Source: Crocinitomicaceae bacterium
GTDB lineage: Bacteria > Bacteroidota > Bacteroidia > Flavobacteriales_D > Crocinitomicaceae
Assembly (NCBI GenBank): GCA_029254025.1
Contig: JAQWYK010000013.1
Location: forward strand, 1-35,342
DNA: 35,342 nucleotides
Direction: 5' to 3'
Each line of letters opens with the position of its first letter. Position 1 is the first letter of the stretch. The position numbers were made by a program, and so were the translations under genes. Shown here one piece after another: positions 35,266-35,342 of the stretch. The notes below the pieces were generated by a model. It was not told the DNA's origin. It ran no database searches and worked only from the letters and a program-made list of their open reading frames with translations.

Positions 35266-35342
35266 ATGAAAAAAATCGTACTCCCTTCTTTAGCACTTTT
35301 GTTTATATCCAATTTAAACGCGCAGTTTTGGAAATTAAGTGA
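35266..35342 (+). CDS. Start of an exported protein (cut by the window end)
   Basis: An ATG at 35266 opens a frame of 25 full codons that begins with two Lys, a hydrophobic core and LNAQ, a typical signal peptide here, followed by FWKLS at the window edge. It continues the adhesin-PorP/SprF operon. By analogy with the minus-strand cluster, where a TPR/propeller/OmpA protein follows PorP/SprF, I suspect a propeller/OmpA-type protein. The visible part is too short to show it. Confidence 0.6.
   Translation, partial: MKKIVLPSLALLFISNLNAQFWKLS

Overview
The window comes from a bacterium of the phylum Bacteroidota, most likely Flavobacteriales. Family-level placement near Crocinitomicaceae/Fluviicola is my inference from protein style and gene content. 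The signs are: four type IX secretion system (T9SS) C-terminal sorting domains of types A and B; three PorP/SprF-like outer-membrane proteins; a TonB-dependent receptor with an N-terminal carboxypeptidase-regulatory-like domain; signal peptides ending in 'AQ' or 'GQ'; A-rich leaders with almost no Shine-Dalgarno sequence; and several upstream copies of the Bacteroidota promoter motif TAnnTTTG.

Layout. 2-199: 3' end of guaB. 256-4419: three tightly packed, partly overlapping genes for envelope foldases (a double-parvulin PPIase, a SurA-like lipoprotein and a SurA-like PPIase). 4454-5407: a MoxR AAA+ ATPase. 5477-8122: a TonB-dependent receptor. 8133-15344 (minus strand): a T9SS cluster read as type B surface protein (1201 aa), PorP/SprF, a TPR/propeller/OmpA-like/DUF1573 protein, then an orphan type B sorting domain. 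15600-17504: dnaK with a clear terminator. 17671-19314: an unusual fusion of a polytopic membrane domain to a YceI domain. 19439-20350: a DUF2279 protein, converging on a solitary porP/sprF gene (20347-21378, minus). 21546-24109 (minus): pnp and rpsO, each followed by a hairpin terminator. 24349-26843: an OmpP1/FadL porin and a secreted alpha/beta hydrolase with a type A sorting domain, probably one operon with a strong terminator. 26958 to the window end: a second T9SS cluster made of a small exported protein, a 2288-aa repetitive type B adhesin, PorP/SprF and the start of another exported protein.

How the genes fit together. Much of the window builds or uses the outer envelope. The foldases should serve outer-membrane and exported proteins. 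The two clusters repeat one logic: a large type B cargo encoded next to its own PorP/SprF-like partner, with an OmpA/propeller-type protein after it in the first cluster and possibly in the second. The FadL-hydrolase pair suggests release and uptake of a hydrophobic product. guaB, dnaK, pnp and rpsO are housekeeping genes.

The most interesting points are two. First, an A AAA AAA heptamer directly abuts the UAG stop of the OmpA/DUF1573 gene, and a -1 shift there would fuse that protein in frame to the orphan sorting domain. Second, the 2288-aa adhesin has a layered duplication history: five units of about 246 bp, a duplicated block of about 330 aa, and a run of four units of exactly 261 bp. 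No intergenic stretch exceeds 300 bases. I saw no tRNA, rRNA, CRISPR array, insertion sequence or phage gene.
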